64,000 nucleotides of DNA, taken from assembly GCF_004138485.1 (NCBI RefSeq), contig NZ_ML142848.1, positions 434,001 through 498,000 of the forward strand. The letters run 5' to 3'. The position numbers were made by a program, and so were the translations under genes. The notes below the pieces were generated by a model. That model was not told the DNA's origin, did not search any database, and saw nothing but the letters and a program-made list of their open reading frames with translations. The DNA comes from Peristeroidobacter soli. GTDB lineage: Bacteria; Pseudomonadota; Gammaproteobacteria; Steroidobacterales; Steroidobacteraceae. This document shows positions 42,415-50,963 of this stretch, piece after piece. How positions within the stretch are numbered: the first letter of the stretch is position 1; every line of letters begins with the position of its first letter.

Positions 42415-44058
42415 TCAAGCGGCGCGCCGGTTCCCGCTACGAAACGCCACAACCGACCGGCCGCCGGACGATCCGAGCGACTTCGAGGCCGCATCAACCC
42501 CTCGCTGCAGAGTGAATGCGGAGATGGCGCCCATCATGATCCGCGACTGTTGCTGCAACTCCTCGGCAGTCTCGGCCAGTTCCTGGATCATCTGCGCGTC
42601 GCGTTGAGTCACTTCGTCCATTTGGCGAACCGCGGCGTTGATTTGCTCGATGCCGGCCGACTGCTGCTGGCCGGCACTGTCGATCTCCTCGATCACCTCC
42701 GCCACCTGTCGAACCGCGGCGACGACCTGCCGCATTGCTTCGTCCGCCTGCCCCGCCAATTCACCGCCGTGTTCGACCGTCAAGCTCGCGGCGCCGATCA
42801 ACTCGCGAATCTCCTTCGCCGATGCCGCCGAGCGTTGCGCGAGATTGCGCACTTCCTGCGCCACGACCGCGAATCCTCGTCCCTGCTCGCCGGCCCGAGC
42901 GGCCTCCACCGCTGCATTCAGCGCCAGCAGATTGGTTTGAAATGCGATGCCGTCGATGATGCCCACGATCTCACCGATCCGCTGCGATGAGCGCGCGATA
43001 GCGCTCATCGTTTCATGCATCTGCGTCACGACCTCCCGGCCGCGCCCGGTTTTGATCGAACATTCCTGCGCGAGCTGTGCCGCCTGCTGCGTGCTCGCAG
43101 CGTTGCGAGCCACCGTCGCGGAGAGTTGTTCGAGCGAGGCCGCCGTTTCTTCCAGGCTCGCCGCGTTCTCCGTAGCGCGCTCGGAAATCTCGTCGATGGA
43201 GTCGCTGACCGTACCGACTCCGCCGCTGAGCCCGGTCGCGGCGGTCAGGTTGTCCTTGAGCACGCCGTCGAGCTTCACTCTCAATTGTTCGAATGCCAGC
43301 GCGACCCGCGCGATGCAGATCGGTCCGAGTTCTTCGATACGGCTGCGGGTATCTCCCGCAACGAGCCGGAAAGCGGTGGCTTGCAATGCCAGCAGCGCTC
43401 CGACCACGCTGACCTGCGTATAGATGAGCGCGCCCACGGCGATCAGCGTGCCGAGCACGCTCGCCAACGCGGCGACGCCCCAACCTTCCATCGCCACGCT
43501 GCGTAAGCCGACAAAGCCTTGCAGGAGAATGAGTGCCCCCATGACCACCCAGGCGCTGGCCCGAAGCGATGGACTCAGCATGCGTTGGAATGCGCCCTGC
43601 AACGACGCATCCACCACGCGACCTTCCCGGATCCGCAGGCTGCGGGCCGAGCCGGAGCGAAACTTTGCATAGATCCGTTCCGCCGCGGCTATCTCATCGC
43701 GTGTCGGTTTCACGCGTACCGACATATAACCGATGGTCCTTCCCTCCTGCATCATGGGCGTGACGTTGGCGCGCACCCAGTAGAAACCGCCATCCTTGCG
43801 TCGGTTCTTCACGATGCCGGTCCAGCTCCTGCCGGCCCGGATGGTGCGCCACAGATCGGCGAATGCTTCGCGCGGCATGTCCGGATGCCGGACGATATTC
43901 TGAGGCTGCCCCATGCACTCCTCCAGCGTGTACTGGCTGCTGGTCAGGAACGCGGGGTTGGCGTAAGTGATACGACTGTCCGGATCGGTGTGCGTAATGA
44001 TCACCTCATCCTCGGGCAGGACGTATTCCGTCGGCGTCGCATTGTGGTTCGAATACAT
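42415..44058 (-). CDS. PAS-containing methyl-accepting chemotaxis protein, paralogue of the one at 33025
   Basis: From ATG 44058 (AGAGGAA ribosome site) the 547-residue product has an Aer-type PAS domain ([55 protein letters not shown]), two close membrane helices (about 165-210) and a signalling hairpin with [27 protein letters not shown]. It is strongly similar to the 33025 protein across PAS and signalling parts but differs in the middle, so the two may sense different states. It converges on the TonB receptor gene. Confidence 0.93.
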   Translation of the reverse strand: MYSNHNATPTEYVLPEDEVIITHTDPDSRITYANPAFLTSSQYTLEECMGQPQNIVRHPDMPREAFADLWRTIRAGRSWTGIVKNRRKDGGFYWVRANVTPMMQEGRTIGYMSVRVKPTRDEIAAAERIYAKFRSGSARSLRIREGRVVDASLQGAFQRMLSPSLRASAWVVMGALILLQGFVGLRSVAMEGWGVAALASVLGTLIAVGALIYTQVSVVGALLALQATAFRLVAGDTRSRIEELGPICIARVALAFEQLRVKLDGVLKDNLTAATGLSGGVGTVSDSIDEISERATENAASLEETAASLEQLSATVARNAASTQQAAQLAQECSIKTGRGREVVTQMHETMSAIARSSQRIGEIVGIIDGIAFQTNLLALNAAVEAARAGEQGRGFAVVAQEVRNLAQRSAASAKEIRELIGAASLTVEHGGELAGQADEAMRQVVAAVRQVAEVIEEIDSAGQQQSAGIEQINAAVRQMDEVTQRDAQMIQELAETAEELQQQSRIMMGAISAFTLQRGVDAASKSLGSSGGRSVVAFRSGNRRAA

Positions 44059-44280
44059 GTGATGTTCCTCTTCACCGGAGCGCAGCGGTGTCAATCCGAT
44101 GCGTGCTGAGGAAATTTTCGTCCTCCGGCAGCGACGATTGAGCAACGCGGCCAGGCATCGTCTGCAATTGCGACCAGTAACGCAGATTCCGGGGCGGCGC
44201 GGCGGCGGGTTCGCAAAGTTGATTGAGCATTACAACCAGTTGTGGCCGGCGACGCCGGCTGCCGAAGCGCGCCGTGACGC

Positions 44281-45267
44281 CTAGAATGCAACGTCGATGA
44301 TGAGCACGTCCTGATAAGTACCGGCCGGCGGCGTCGGCTGATCCGGATAGATGCGAGCTTCGTAGGTGAACGACTCGGGCACGTTGCCCAGCGCGGGTAC
44401 GGCTTGCAGCGCCCGATGCGAGAGCGCATCCCAGGGCTGGCCGCCTGGGCGGAACACATCATATTCCAGCCGGTTTGTGCCCGAGCCCATGCGCCTGCGG
44501 CCGCCGCTGAAATAGTTGCCGTTGCTCAACCCCACGCTGTAGGTCGTGCCCTTGGTGCACCTCACGCGTAATGCGCCGCTCACCGGCGCAAAACTATCCG
44601 CGAACGGCGCGCCGCCAAAATCGATGTCATCGGCGTCGAATCGGCAATCGCGAGTCACATTCAATGTGACTGTCACCTGGACGGCCTCGCCCGCGCCAGG
44701 CAGCGACGACTGCGTCAACGTGCATAGTCCCAGCAGGCAGCTTTGCGTGATGCCGGCGCTGCGCGTCCAACCGCCAATGCAGATGCCGACGGCGCTGATG
44801 TTCGTGCACACAGCGTAGTGCCAGCGCAAGGTGATCGTTCCGGTGTAAGTGCCGCTTGCGACGTTGCCGGCCGCGCCCAGATTGAGGAAGAGTTGCACCT
44901 CGCCGCTGGAGCCCCCCAGGCTCAGCAGGCTCGCGCCGGCGAGATTGCCCGAGGTCGAGCCGGCGGTGAGCGGCACACCGGCAGGCACTGTAGTTACATC
45001 GAAAGGAATGCTGTCGCCGCTGACCGCGTTCACCAGGCCCGCGCTCTTGCTATCCACCGAGATGAATATGTATTGACTGGACAGCAACCCGAGAATGCCG
45101 CTGCACGTCAGACCGCTGTTGCCGGAGCCGGCGCCGGTCACCGCGGTGGTCGCGTCAAACGAGCTTTTGCTGCCGAGATCGATCGAGGCCGTGCTCGTGG
45201 TCGAACAGGCGGAGACATCCAACGGGATGACGATCCAGGCCAGCAGCAAGAGGCACAACCGGCTCAT
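44281..45267 (-). CDS. Spore coat U-domain protein, probable Csu pilus tip subunit
   Basis: From ATG 45267 the 328-residue product has a signal peptide (LCLLLLAWIVIPLDVSA) and two spore-coat-U-like beta domains; the second (about 215-328) has CRFDADDIDFGG and the end GTYQDVLIIDVAF. The two-domain layout matches CsuE-type tip adhesins of archaic chaperone-usher pili. Its ATG overlaps the usher stop codon (ATGA). The longer upstream frame has no signal peptide at its start and was rejected. It is the last gene of the pilus operon. Confidence 0.85.
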   Translation of the reverse strand: MSRLCLLLLAWIVIPLDVSACSTTSTASIDLGSKSSFDATTAVTGAGSGNSGLTCSGILGLLSSQYIFISVDSKSAGLVNAVSGDSIPFDVTTVPAGVPLTAGSTSGNLAGASLLSLGGSSGEVQLFLNLGAAGNVASGTYTGTITLRWHYAVCTNISAVGICIGGWTRSAGITQSCLLGLCTLTQSSLPGAGEAVQVTVTLNVTRDCRFDADDIDFGGAPFADSFAPVSGALRVRCTKGTTYSVGLSNGNYFSGGRRRMGSGTNRLEYDVFRPGGQPWDALSHRALQAVPALGNVPESFTYEARIYPDQPTPPAGTYQDVLIIDVAF

Positions 45268-47660
45268 GGCGCGTTCTCGCACGTCAGCGGACCCAGTTGC
45301 GTGAGCGCGGTCGCGGGCTGTGACAAAACCGCCTCGACGCGACAGCTGCTGCCATCGGGCCGCTGACCGTGGATTTCGAGTTGCGGCGGCAGGTCTTCGA
45401 AATAAACCAGCCCGTCGTAGCCCACGGTCCCCGCCTGACCGGAATGGTTCTCCAGCACCTGGCTGCCCACCGGCAGCACGCGGCCATCGCGGTCCACCAG
45501 TTTGATGAGTGCAGCGGTCACGCGTCGCACGTCGAAGCTCAATAACGCACCGCTGTTCCGTTTCACCGCGAGGCGCCGCTCCGTGTCGGCGACCGAGATC
45601 TCGGGCGGCAGGTCGATGGGATCGATGCTGAATTTCGCGGCGTAATGCGAGGTGACCCACGGAACGAGCAGCCGGCCGCGCTCGTTGGTGTAGCCGACCA
45701 ACTGGTTCTCGTAGCGAACCGGCACGCCGGCGATCCCGTCCGTGGACACGACGACGAAGGCATCGCTGACCTGCCGGGCAGCGAACATTTCATTCCCCAT
45801 CGCCAGCAGCGACCCTCGCAGGTCGGCCCAGCGAGCCTGTCGCCCCTCATAGGTGGCCATGCCAGTCTCGGCACGAGCGTAGCGACCGCTCCACGCCACG
45901 CTGGCATCGGTGAACGAATCGTCGGCCGTGCCGCTCGCATGCCCGAGATTCCAGCCGATACCGCCCTGGGACGGCACGCCGCGGGAGTACTGGATGTATT
46001 CGTTCGAAGCCGAATCCTGCTGCGTGCCGATCGAGAGATTGCCGCCCCGGCCGAACGAAGCGAGCAGTTGCGCCGTGAATGTCCCTTCACCCAGTCGCAG
46101 ATCGCGGCTGGCGCCAATCCTCAGACTGAGCGCCCCGGGCAAGGACCTCACATAAGAAACATTCAACAGCCGCAGCGCCGAGCCGCCCGCCGGCTGCACC
46201 CGAATGTGACTGAGTGCCACGCTGCCGATGCGAGCCAGCGACCAGCCGGCCGTCAGGATGTCGCTGCTACTGGCGCCGGACCAGGCGGCGCCGGCATCGG
46301 CGTTCGCGAGCGTGTAGAAATCCGCCGAGCTGCGCGTGCCCTGGTAGCCGACATTGAAACCGCGATTCGCGTACCGATAGCCGAAAGAATATTGCCAGCC
46401 CTGAGTGCCGTAGTTGGCGCTGCGGCTCAACGAACCGTTCAACACGCCGAGCGTGCCCGCGGTCGCCACGGCGCCCAGCCCCAGCAAGCCGAAGTTACCC
46501 ACCGCCGTGGTCGCAATCTCGGCCTGGCTTTCGAGCGTGACGGCGTCGGTCAGGCCATAGCGCAACGATCCGGCGCCGGCGAAGCGTCCATAGGAAAAGT
46601 TCTCGAAGCCGTAATCACGCCGCATCGCCCCGAGACTCAGCGAGTAGTCGGACAGCCCCCGCCGCAACAACTCGCTGCTCGCGTAGAACGGCAGCGTGGT
46701 CGTGACCTGTCTGCCGAGGATGTCCGTGGTAACCAGCGTCGCCTCGCCCGCTCCAGTGACCAGCGGCATGCTCGATATCGTGTAAGGACCCGGGCGCAAG
46801 TTTTCCGAGCGCGCCCGCTGGCCGTTGATGAACAGATCGAGCGTGGATGGAATCGCGGCCTGGCCGGAGAACTGCGGCAGCGGATAAGTGATCAAGTCGG
46901 GCCGCAGCCGGAAGTCACGCGACAGCTTGACGCCCGCGATGCGCGCCGGCGCACTCCAGGTCTGCGCCGAGGTGATGAGATCGCCCACCGTCCAACTCTG
47001 CAGTTGCTGCTCGTTCGAATTGGACCAGGCCGTGTCGAACCGGACATAGCCGCGCTGACCAGCGCCGACTTGCGGCCACTCCCCCGCGGCGTCCGAATAG
47101 CGATGCAAGCCAGTGTTCTTGACCACTCCGTAACCACCGAACAACCGCTGCTCCGACCAGAGCGACGCGGACATCGGCTGATCTTCGCCATCGACGACGT
47201 GCATGCCGTAGTTCAGTGCGAATCCGGCGCTGCTGCTTGCCGCTGGCGTGCCGCGCGACGTCTCATCCAGATGTTGTACGGCGAGCCACTCCGGCGGCAC
47301 GGTGAGTTCCAGCAGCAGAGCGTTGGCGTCGTAACGGTGCCGGATGCCGGGTGCCCAGTCGAGCGACAACCACTGCTCGGTCTCGCCACCGAGCCTGGAA
47401 ACATTCACGCCGGCGGCACGCAAGTCGCCGATGCGCACCCGCAGGTCCGCACCGGCCTGCTGTACCGGAACGACGCTCCCCGCCGCAACGCCGTTGATCC
47501 GCAAATCTAGATACAAAGTCGTTGGGATGGCCGAGGCCGCGTCGCCGGAAATGGGCAGCGGCGGCGGCAACGCCGCGTCGCCGAGTGCGGCCTGGCATAG
47601 AAGCAACCAGCTTCCGCAACTCCATCGAGAGGCCCACGCCCGGCAACCGCGACAGCGCAT
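45264..47660 (-). CDS. Outer-membrane usher of archaic (Csu-type) chaperone-usher pili
   Basis: The product is about 798 residues: signal peptide (WLLLCQAALGDA), usher N-terminal domain (LYLDLRINGVAAGSVVPVQQ), a 24-strand barrel with DFRLRPDLITYPLPQFSGQA and a plug-like NGQRARSENLRPGPYTISSM, and C-terminal domains. It would assemble pilus subunits across the outer membrane. ATG 47660 has GGTGAG at good spacing; a GTG 6 nt earlier overlaps the chaperone stop codon. It lies between the chaperone gene and the tip-subunit gene. Confidence 0.93.
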   Translation of the reverse strand: MRCRGCRAWASRWSCGSWLLLCQAALGDAALPPPLPISGDAASAIPTTLYLDLRINGVAAGSVVPVQQAGADLRVRIGDLRAAGVNVSRLGGETEQWLSLDWAPGIRHRYDANALLLELTVPPEWLAVQHLDETSRGTPAASSSAGFALNYGMHVVDGEDQPMSASLWSEQRLFGGYGVVKNTGLHRYSDAAGEWPQVGAGQRGYVRFDTAWSNSNEQQLQSWTVGDLITSAQTWSAPARIAGVKLSRDFRLRPDLITYPLPQFSGQAAIPSTLDLFINGQRARSENLRPGPYTISSMPLVTGAGEATLVTTDILGRQVTTTLPFYASSELLRRGLSDYSLSLGAMRRDYGFENFSYGRFAGAGSLRYGLTDAVTLESQAEIATTAVGNFGLLGLGAVATAGTLGVLNGSLSRSANYGTQGWQYSFGYRYANRGFNVGYQGTRSSADFYTLANADAGAAWSGASSSDILTAGWSLARIGSVALSHIRVQPAGGSALRLLNVSYVRSLPGALSLRIGASRDLRLGEGTFTAQLLASFGRGGNLSIGTQQDSASNEYIQYSRGVPSQGGIGWNLGHASGTADDSFTDASVAWSGRYARAETGMATYEGRQARWADLRGSLLAMGNEMFAARQVSDAFVVVSTDGIAGVPVRYENQLVGYTNERGRLLVPWVTSHYAAKFSIDPIDLPPEISVADTERRLAVKRNSGALLSFDVRRVTAALIKLVDRDGRVLPVGSQVLENHSGQAGTVGYDGLVYFEDLPPQLEIHGQRPDGSSCRVEAVLSQPATALTQLGPLTCENAP

Positions 47661-47662
47661 GG

Positions 47663-48445
47663 TCACTCACCGGGCAACGTCACCGGCGGTGCATTTGTTT
47701 CCAGCTGCGCCTGCAGTTGCCGGCCGGACGGCACTCCTGCCGGCAACGGCCAGCGCATCGTTCGTCCCGGCAGCACGTAGCCGAGCAACCCGGTCGCGAC
47801 ATCGATGGACCCGTCGTCGGCAGCGAGTGCCATGCGCGCCGCATTGACGAACCGCACCTGGCTCAGCCGTGCATGGCCCGAACCGGAATTGCGAACCTGC
47901 ATGTACCTCGTGCCGCCGTCTTCGACCAGCCGCCAGCTCAGCGCAGGCTGCGCGCGGGTAGCGCTCGGGCGCCCCCCTGCCTGCTTGCGCCACAGCCCTT
48001 CTCCGTAAGCGAACAAGGGCAGCGAGTAGCGCATCTGCAATCTCAAGCCGGAGCCGCCGGCCGGCTGCGCCGTCGGAATCTCATCGACCAGGATGCGAAA
48101 CGCGCGTTCCTCGGCAGCGACCAGCGGCGCGGTCAATGTGAGCCGCACCAGTTGTTTCTTGCCGGGAGCGATGGTGGTGAAGGGCGGCGTGCCGACGATC
48201 AGGTTCTGCGCGGTGTAGTCGTCCTGGAAGTTCTGCTGATCCCAGGCGAGCACGCGGATCTGCAAGGTAACGGGCGTGCTGCCGACATTCTCCAGCCACA
48301 GCGCGCCGGCCCTGCGTCCGGCTTCGATGGTCGGATCGAGCGGCCAGATGAGCAACGTCGTACTGGCGAACGCAGCGGCCGGGGACATCGCCAGTGCCAG
48401 AACGACGGCAACCGCCCGGAGCATTTGTCGAAGTGTCGCGCGCAT
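47663..48445 (-). CDS. Periplasmic pilus chaperone (Csu type)
   Basis: From ATG 48445 (MRATLRQML) the 260-residue product has a signal peptide ending AAAFAS, then an immunoglobulin-like fold with LLIWPLDPTIEAGRRAGALW, IRVLAWDQQNFQDDY and the chaperone motif FTTIAPGKKQLVRLTL. It holds subunits until the usher takes them. Its ATG overlaps the stop codon of the upstream subunit gene (TGATG) and its stop abuts the usher start, so the genes are translationally coupled. Confidence 0.92.
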   Translation of the reverse strand: MRATLRQMLRAVAVVLALAMSPAAAFASTTLLIWPLDPTIEAGRRAGALWLENVGSTPVTLQIRVLAWDQQNFQDDYTAQNLIVGTPPFTTIAPGKKQLVRLTLTAPLVAAEERAFRILVDEIPTAQPAGGSGLRLQMRYSLPLFAYGEGLWRKQAGGRPSATRAQPALSWRLVEDGGTRYMQVRNSGSGHARLSQVRFVNAARMALAADDGSIDVATGLLGYVLPGRTMRWPLPAGVPSGRQLQAQLETNAPPVTLPGE

Positions 48446-49002
48446 CACCAACTCACCGTCACTTGCACGCTGTCCTGGTAACTGCCCGGCCAATATGCGC
48501 CGGGCGCCGGCGGCACTCGCCCGAATACAGGCAGGTCTAGCACGGCCAACGCGCCGGTTGCCGAGATCGCCACGGCTCGCGGCGTGCTGCCGACGAAGGG
48601 CTCCAGTCCCGTGCTGTCGGCATACAGGTCGTATGGAACATAGTGCGCGCCACTGGATAACCGTCGCTGATTGCCGGCGGCATGCAGGCCCACGTCAATG
48701 ACGACGCTGGCGGAGGTGACCCCCACACACTGCAATTGCAGCGTCCCCATCGAGAGCTGCGATTGCGCGGTCAACGGCCGCTGGAACAAGGACGGCTGAG
48801 TCGAAAAATCCAGCGTGCCGAAGTCGACACCGCTCGCCTGCGATTGCCCGGCGACACGGCAGCCGCTTTCCAAGCGCGCCGATACTTGCAGCACGCCCGT
48901 GGTGGGCGCGGTCTGCGCCGTCACGACGCTTGGCCCGATGAGTGCGCAGCCAAGCATCGCCATCGCACTCGCCTGCAACAGATTGCCAACTTCCCGGCGC
49001 AT
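48445..49002 (-). CDS. Spore coat U-domain pilus subunit (second subunit)
   Basis: The 185-residue product has a signal peptide (MLGCALIGPSVVTAQ) and one spore-coat-U domain: SARLESGCRV, VDFGTLDFS, LQCVG, and the end GSYQDSVQVTVSW. The frame extends far upstream, but MRREVG at 49002 gives the proper signal peptide and spacing (11 nt after the first subunit gene). It is probably a minor subunit, like CsuA or CsuB. Confidence 0.88.
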   Translation of the reverse strand: MRREVGNLLQASAMAMLGCALIGPSVVTAQTAPTTGVLQVSARLESGCRVAGQSQASGVDFGTLDFSTQPSLFQRPLTAQSQLSMGTLQLQCVGVTSASVVIDVGLHAAGNQRRLSSGAHYVPYDLYADSTGLEPFVGSTPRAVAISATGALAVLDLPVFGRVPPAPGAYWPGSYQDSVQVTVSW

Positions 49003-49013
49003 CGCTCTCAACC

Positions 49014-49553
49014 TCAGAAAGTCAGGGTGATGCTCACCAGGTCGCTGTAATTGCCGGCGGCCAGACCCGCCTGCGGAGCGACCACTCCATGAACAGGCAG
49101 ATCGAAAGTGCCGCCGGCGCCCGGCACCGTAGCGGATAGATTCAGCGCGCCGCCGCCAACGCTGTATTCGACGCCGCCTCCATTGGGCTGCGTGAACAGA
49201 CGGTACTGCACGAAGTTGCCGCCCGCGGCCATGCGACGGACACCTCCGGATGCATTCTGGCCACTGCCGACGAGAATATTCAGCGCAGCGCCTGCCGAGC
49301 ATTCCAGCTGCACGGTGCTGCCGCTGATCATGGCCTGCGCGTGGAGGTTCTCCGTAAAAATAGTGGGCGCGGCGCCGAAATCCATCGTGCCGAAGTCCAC
49401 CGCCGAGAGCGGGTCGGTCGAACCGGAAACGATGCAGCCATTCTCCAGCTGCAGCTGCACGCCCATGCTGCCCGAGACACTGGCCTGTGCGGCCGAACCT
49501 GCGATCAGCGCGACCGCGGCCCCCATACCCAACCATCGATTGCAATGTTTCAT
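49014..49553 (-). CDS. Spore coat U-domain pilus subunit, first gene of the Csu-type operon
   Basis: The 179-residue product has a signal peptide (GAAVALIAGSAAQA) and one spore-coat-U domain with LENGCIVSG, VDFGTMDFG, LECSAG and the end GNYSDLVSITLTF. Position at the head of the operon fits the major subunit (CsuA/B). ATG 49553 has GGAGAGG upstream. The paired Cys should form the usual subunit disulfide. Confidence 0.9.
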   Translation of the reverse strand: MKHCNRWLGMGAAVALIAGSAAQASVSGSMGVQLQLENGCIVSGSTDPLSAVDFGTMDFGAAPTIFTENLHAQAMISGSTVQLECSAGAALNILVGSGQNASGGVRRMAAGGNFVQYRLFTQPNGGGVEYSVGGGALNLSATVPGAGGTFDLPVHGVVAPQAGLAAGNYSDLVSITLTF

Positions 49554-49764
49554 GCCGGCCTCTCCGTTGTTGACTACGTTCCCGGTAACTCGCGGCCGAT
49601 TCGCCCGCCGCTTGAGATTGAAGGCAGACGCCAGGCCGAATCCGTGACTCATTCTTCGGTGCGGCCCCGGGCGGCAGCCTCGTGTCCCGGTCGATGGTTG
49701 GTATTTCCAGCAAGATGTGCGGCGCACACTGCACGGCGCGCCGTGGGTTGTGACGTCATCAGCA

Positions 49765-49795
49765 GGATAGCCGGGAAGGTCCGTGGCAATGTCAA
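49765..49795 (-). promoter_or_regulatory. Possible promoter of the pilus operon
   Basis: A perfect TTGACA lies on the minus strand (49790-49795), with CTATCC 19 nt on. The -10 box is poor. An 8-bp palindrome TGACGTCA lies at 49751-49758. The rest of the gap 49554-49850 shows no gene. Confidence 0.25.
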
Positions 49796-49850
49796 CCGTA
49801 TCGGCGCAACCCGCGCCGTTGCTTACATCGATATATGGGCTGGACGTGAG

Positions 49851-50912
49851 ATGTGGAAGGCGAGAAGACTCAAGGTCATACAATACTACGGACTGTTGTC
49901 ACTGCTGGGACTGATGTTTCTAGTGCAGCTATGGGCGCTGGCAGTGGTTCTGCTGGATGAGACAATTCATAGTCAGCATGTAGCCATCATGATCGCGGAC
50001 GTGCTGGTCATGCTCATCGGTGCTGCCCTGACTTCGGCGGTGTGGCATGCACGGCCACGGATTGCACGCCGACCTCCGGCGGATCGGCCGGTCCGCCCTG
50101 CCGCCGCGAACGTCAGATCGCCCGCGAAGCAGCCCGGCTCCGTTCCGCTACGCAAACAACCGTTACCTGTCAGGCCCGCCGCCGCGCCAGCGAAGCCCGT
50201 GCCTGACGCGCAATCGCACGGCGACTCGAACAACGTGACAGCGATGCTTCACCAGTTGGCGCACAAGGCACAGCACGACAGCTTGACGGGCTTGCCGAAT
50301 CGTTCGCTGGCGCTGGATCGCTTGCAACAATTGATCACGCGCGCCGAACGTCATCAATACTCGCTGGCCGTGATGTTCATCGACCTCAATGGCTTCAAAC
50401 CGCTGAACGATACCTACGGCCACGACTTCGGCGACAAGGTGCTGCGCAAGACTGCTGAGCGGCTGAAGCGCTCGATACGCGGACTGGACACAGTGGCGCG
50501 CCTCGGCGGCGACGAATTCCTGATCATCATGGATCAGGTCGATGAGCACAAAGCGCTGGAGGCGGCGCAGACCTTGTCGACCATCGTGGGTCAACCCGTG
50601 GCCGCGAAGCGGGGACCGGTGTGCGTCGGCATGAGCACGGGCATCGCCATCTACCCGAAACACGGCACGGCCGCCCGCCCACTGCTGCGAGCGGCGGACT
50701 CGGCGATGTATCAATCGAAACGCCAGGGCGGACATCCGGTGCTCGCCGCCGCGCTCGCGGAACCCGCTTGCCCGATGTCGCGCACGGGAAGATTCAACGA
50801 CACGACCAGCATCAATCCGAAACTACTCGATACCTGGGACGGCACTCTGCGCGGCTTGCGCGCTCTGTCGGAAACTCCCGCAACGACACGGCCGAAGCGG
50901 ACCGGCGAATAG
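49851..50912 (+). CDS. Diguanylate cyclase with two membrane helices (GGDEF)
   Basis: The 353-residue product has two N-terminal membrane helices (about 15-35 and 45-65), a Pro/Arg-rich linker, and a GGDEF domain (about 145-300) with HDSLTGLPNRSLALDRL, FIDLNGFKPLNDTYGHDFGD and the active site RLGGDEF. It should make cyclic-di-GMP. ATG 49851 gives the first helix directly; the long upstream frame is a shadow of the pilus region. It is divergent from the pilus operon, and c-di-GMP commonly controls attachment. I see no RxxD inhibitory site directly before GGDEF. Confidence 0.9.
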   Translation: MWKARRLKVIQYYGLLSLLGLMFLVQLWALAVVLLDETIHSQHVAIMIADVLVMLIGAALTSAVWHARPRIARRPPADRPVRPAAANVRSPAKQPGSVPLRKQPLPVRPAAAPAKPVPDAQSHGDSNNVTAMLHQLAHKAQHDSLTGLPNRSLALDRLQQLITRAERHQYSLAVMFIDLNGFKPLNDTYGHDFGDKVLRKTAERLKRSIRGLDTVARLGGDEFLIIMDQVDEHKALEAAQTLSTIVGQPVAAKRGPVCVGMSTGIAIYPKHGTAARPLLRAADSAMYQSKRQGGHPVLAAALAEPACPMSRTGRFNDTTSINPKLLDTWDGTLRGLRALSETPATTRPKRTGE

Positions 50913-50963
50913 AAAATCCATGGTAGGTACATTCGACGATATCTCTGAGCGGGGGGCGCGTCG

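Noticed and set aside
44230-44265. GCCGGCG-A-CGCCGGC inverted repeat after the chemoreceptor gene
   Set aside because: The one-base centre cannot form a hairpin loop as it stands, there is no U-tract, and such GC strings are expected by chance at this base composition.
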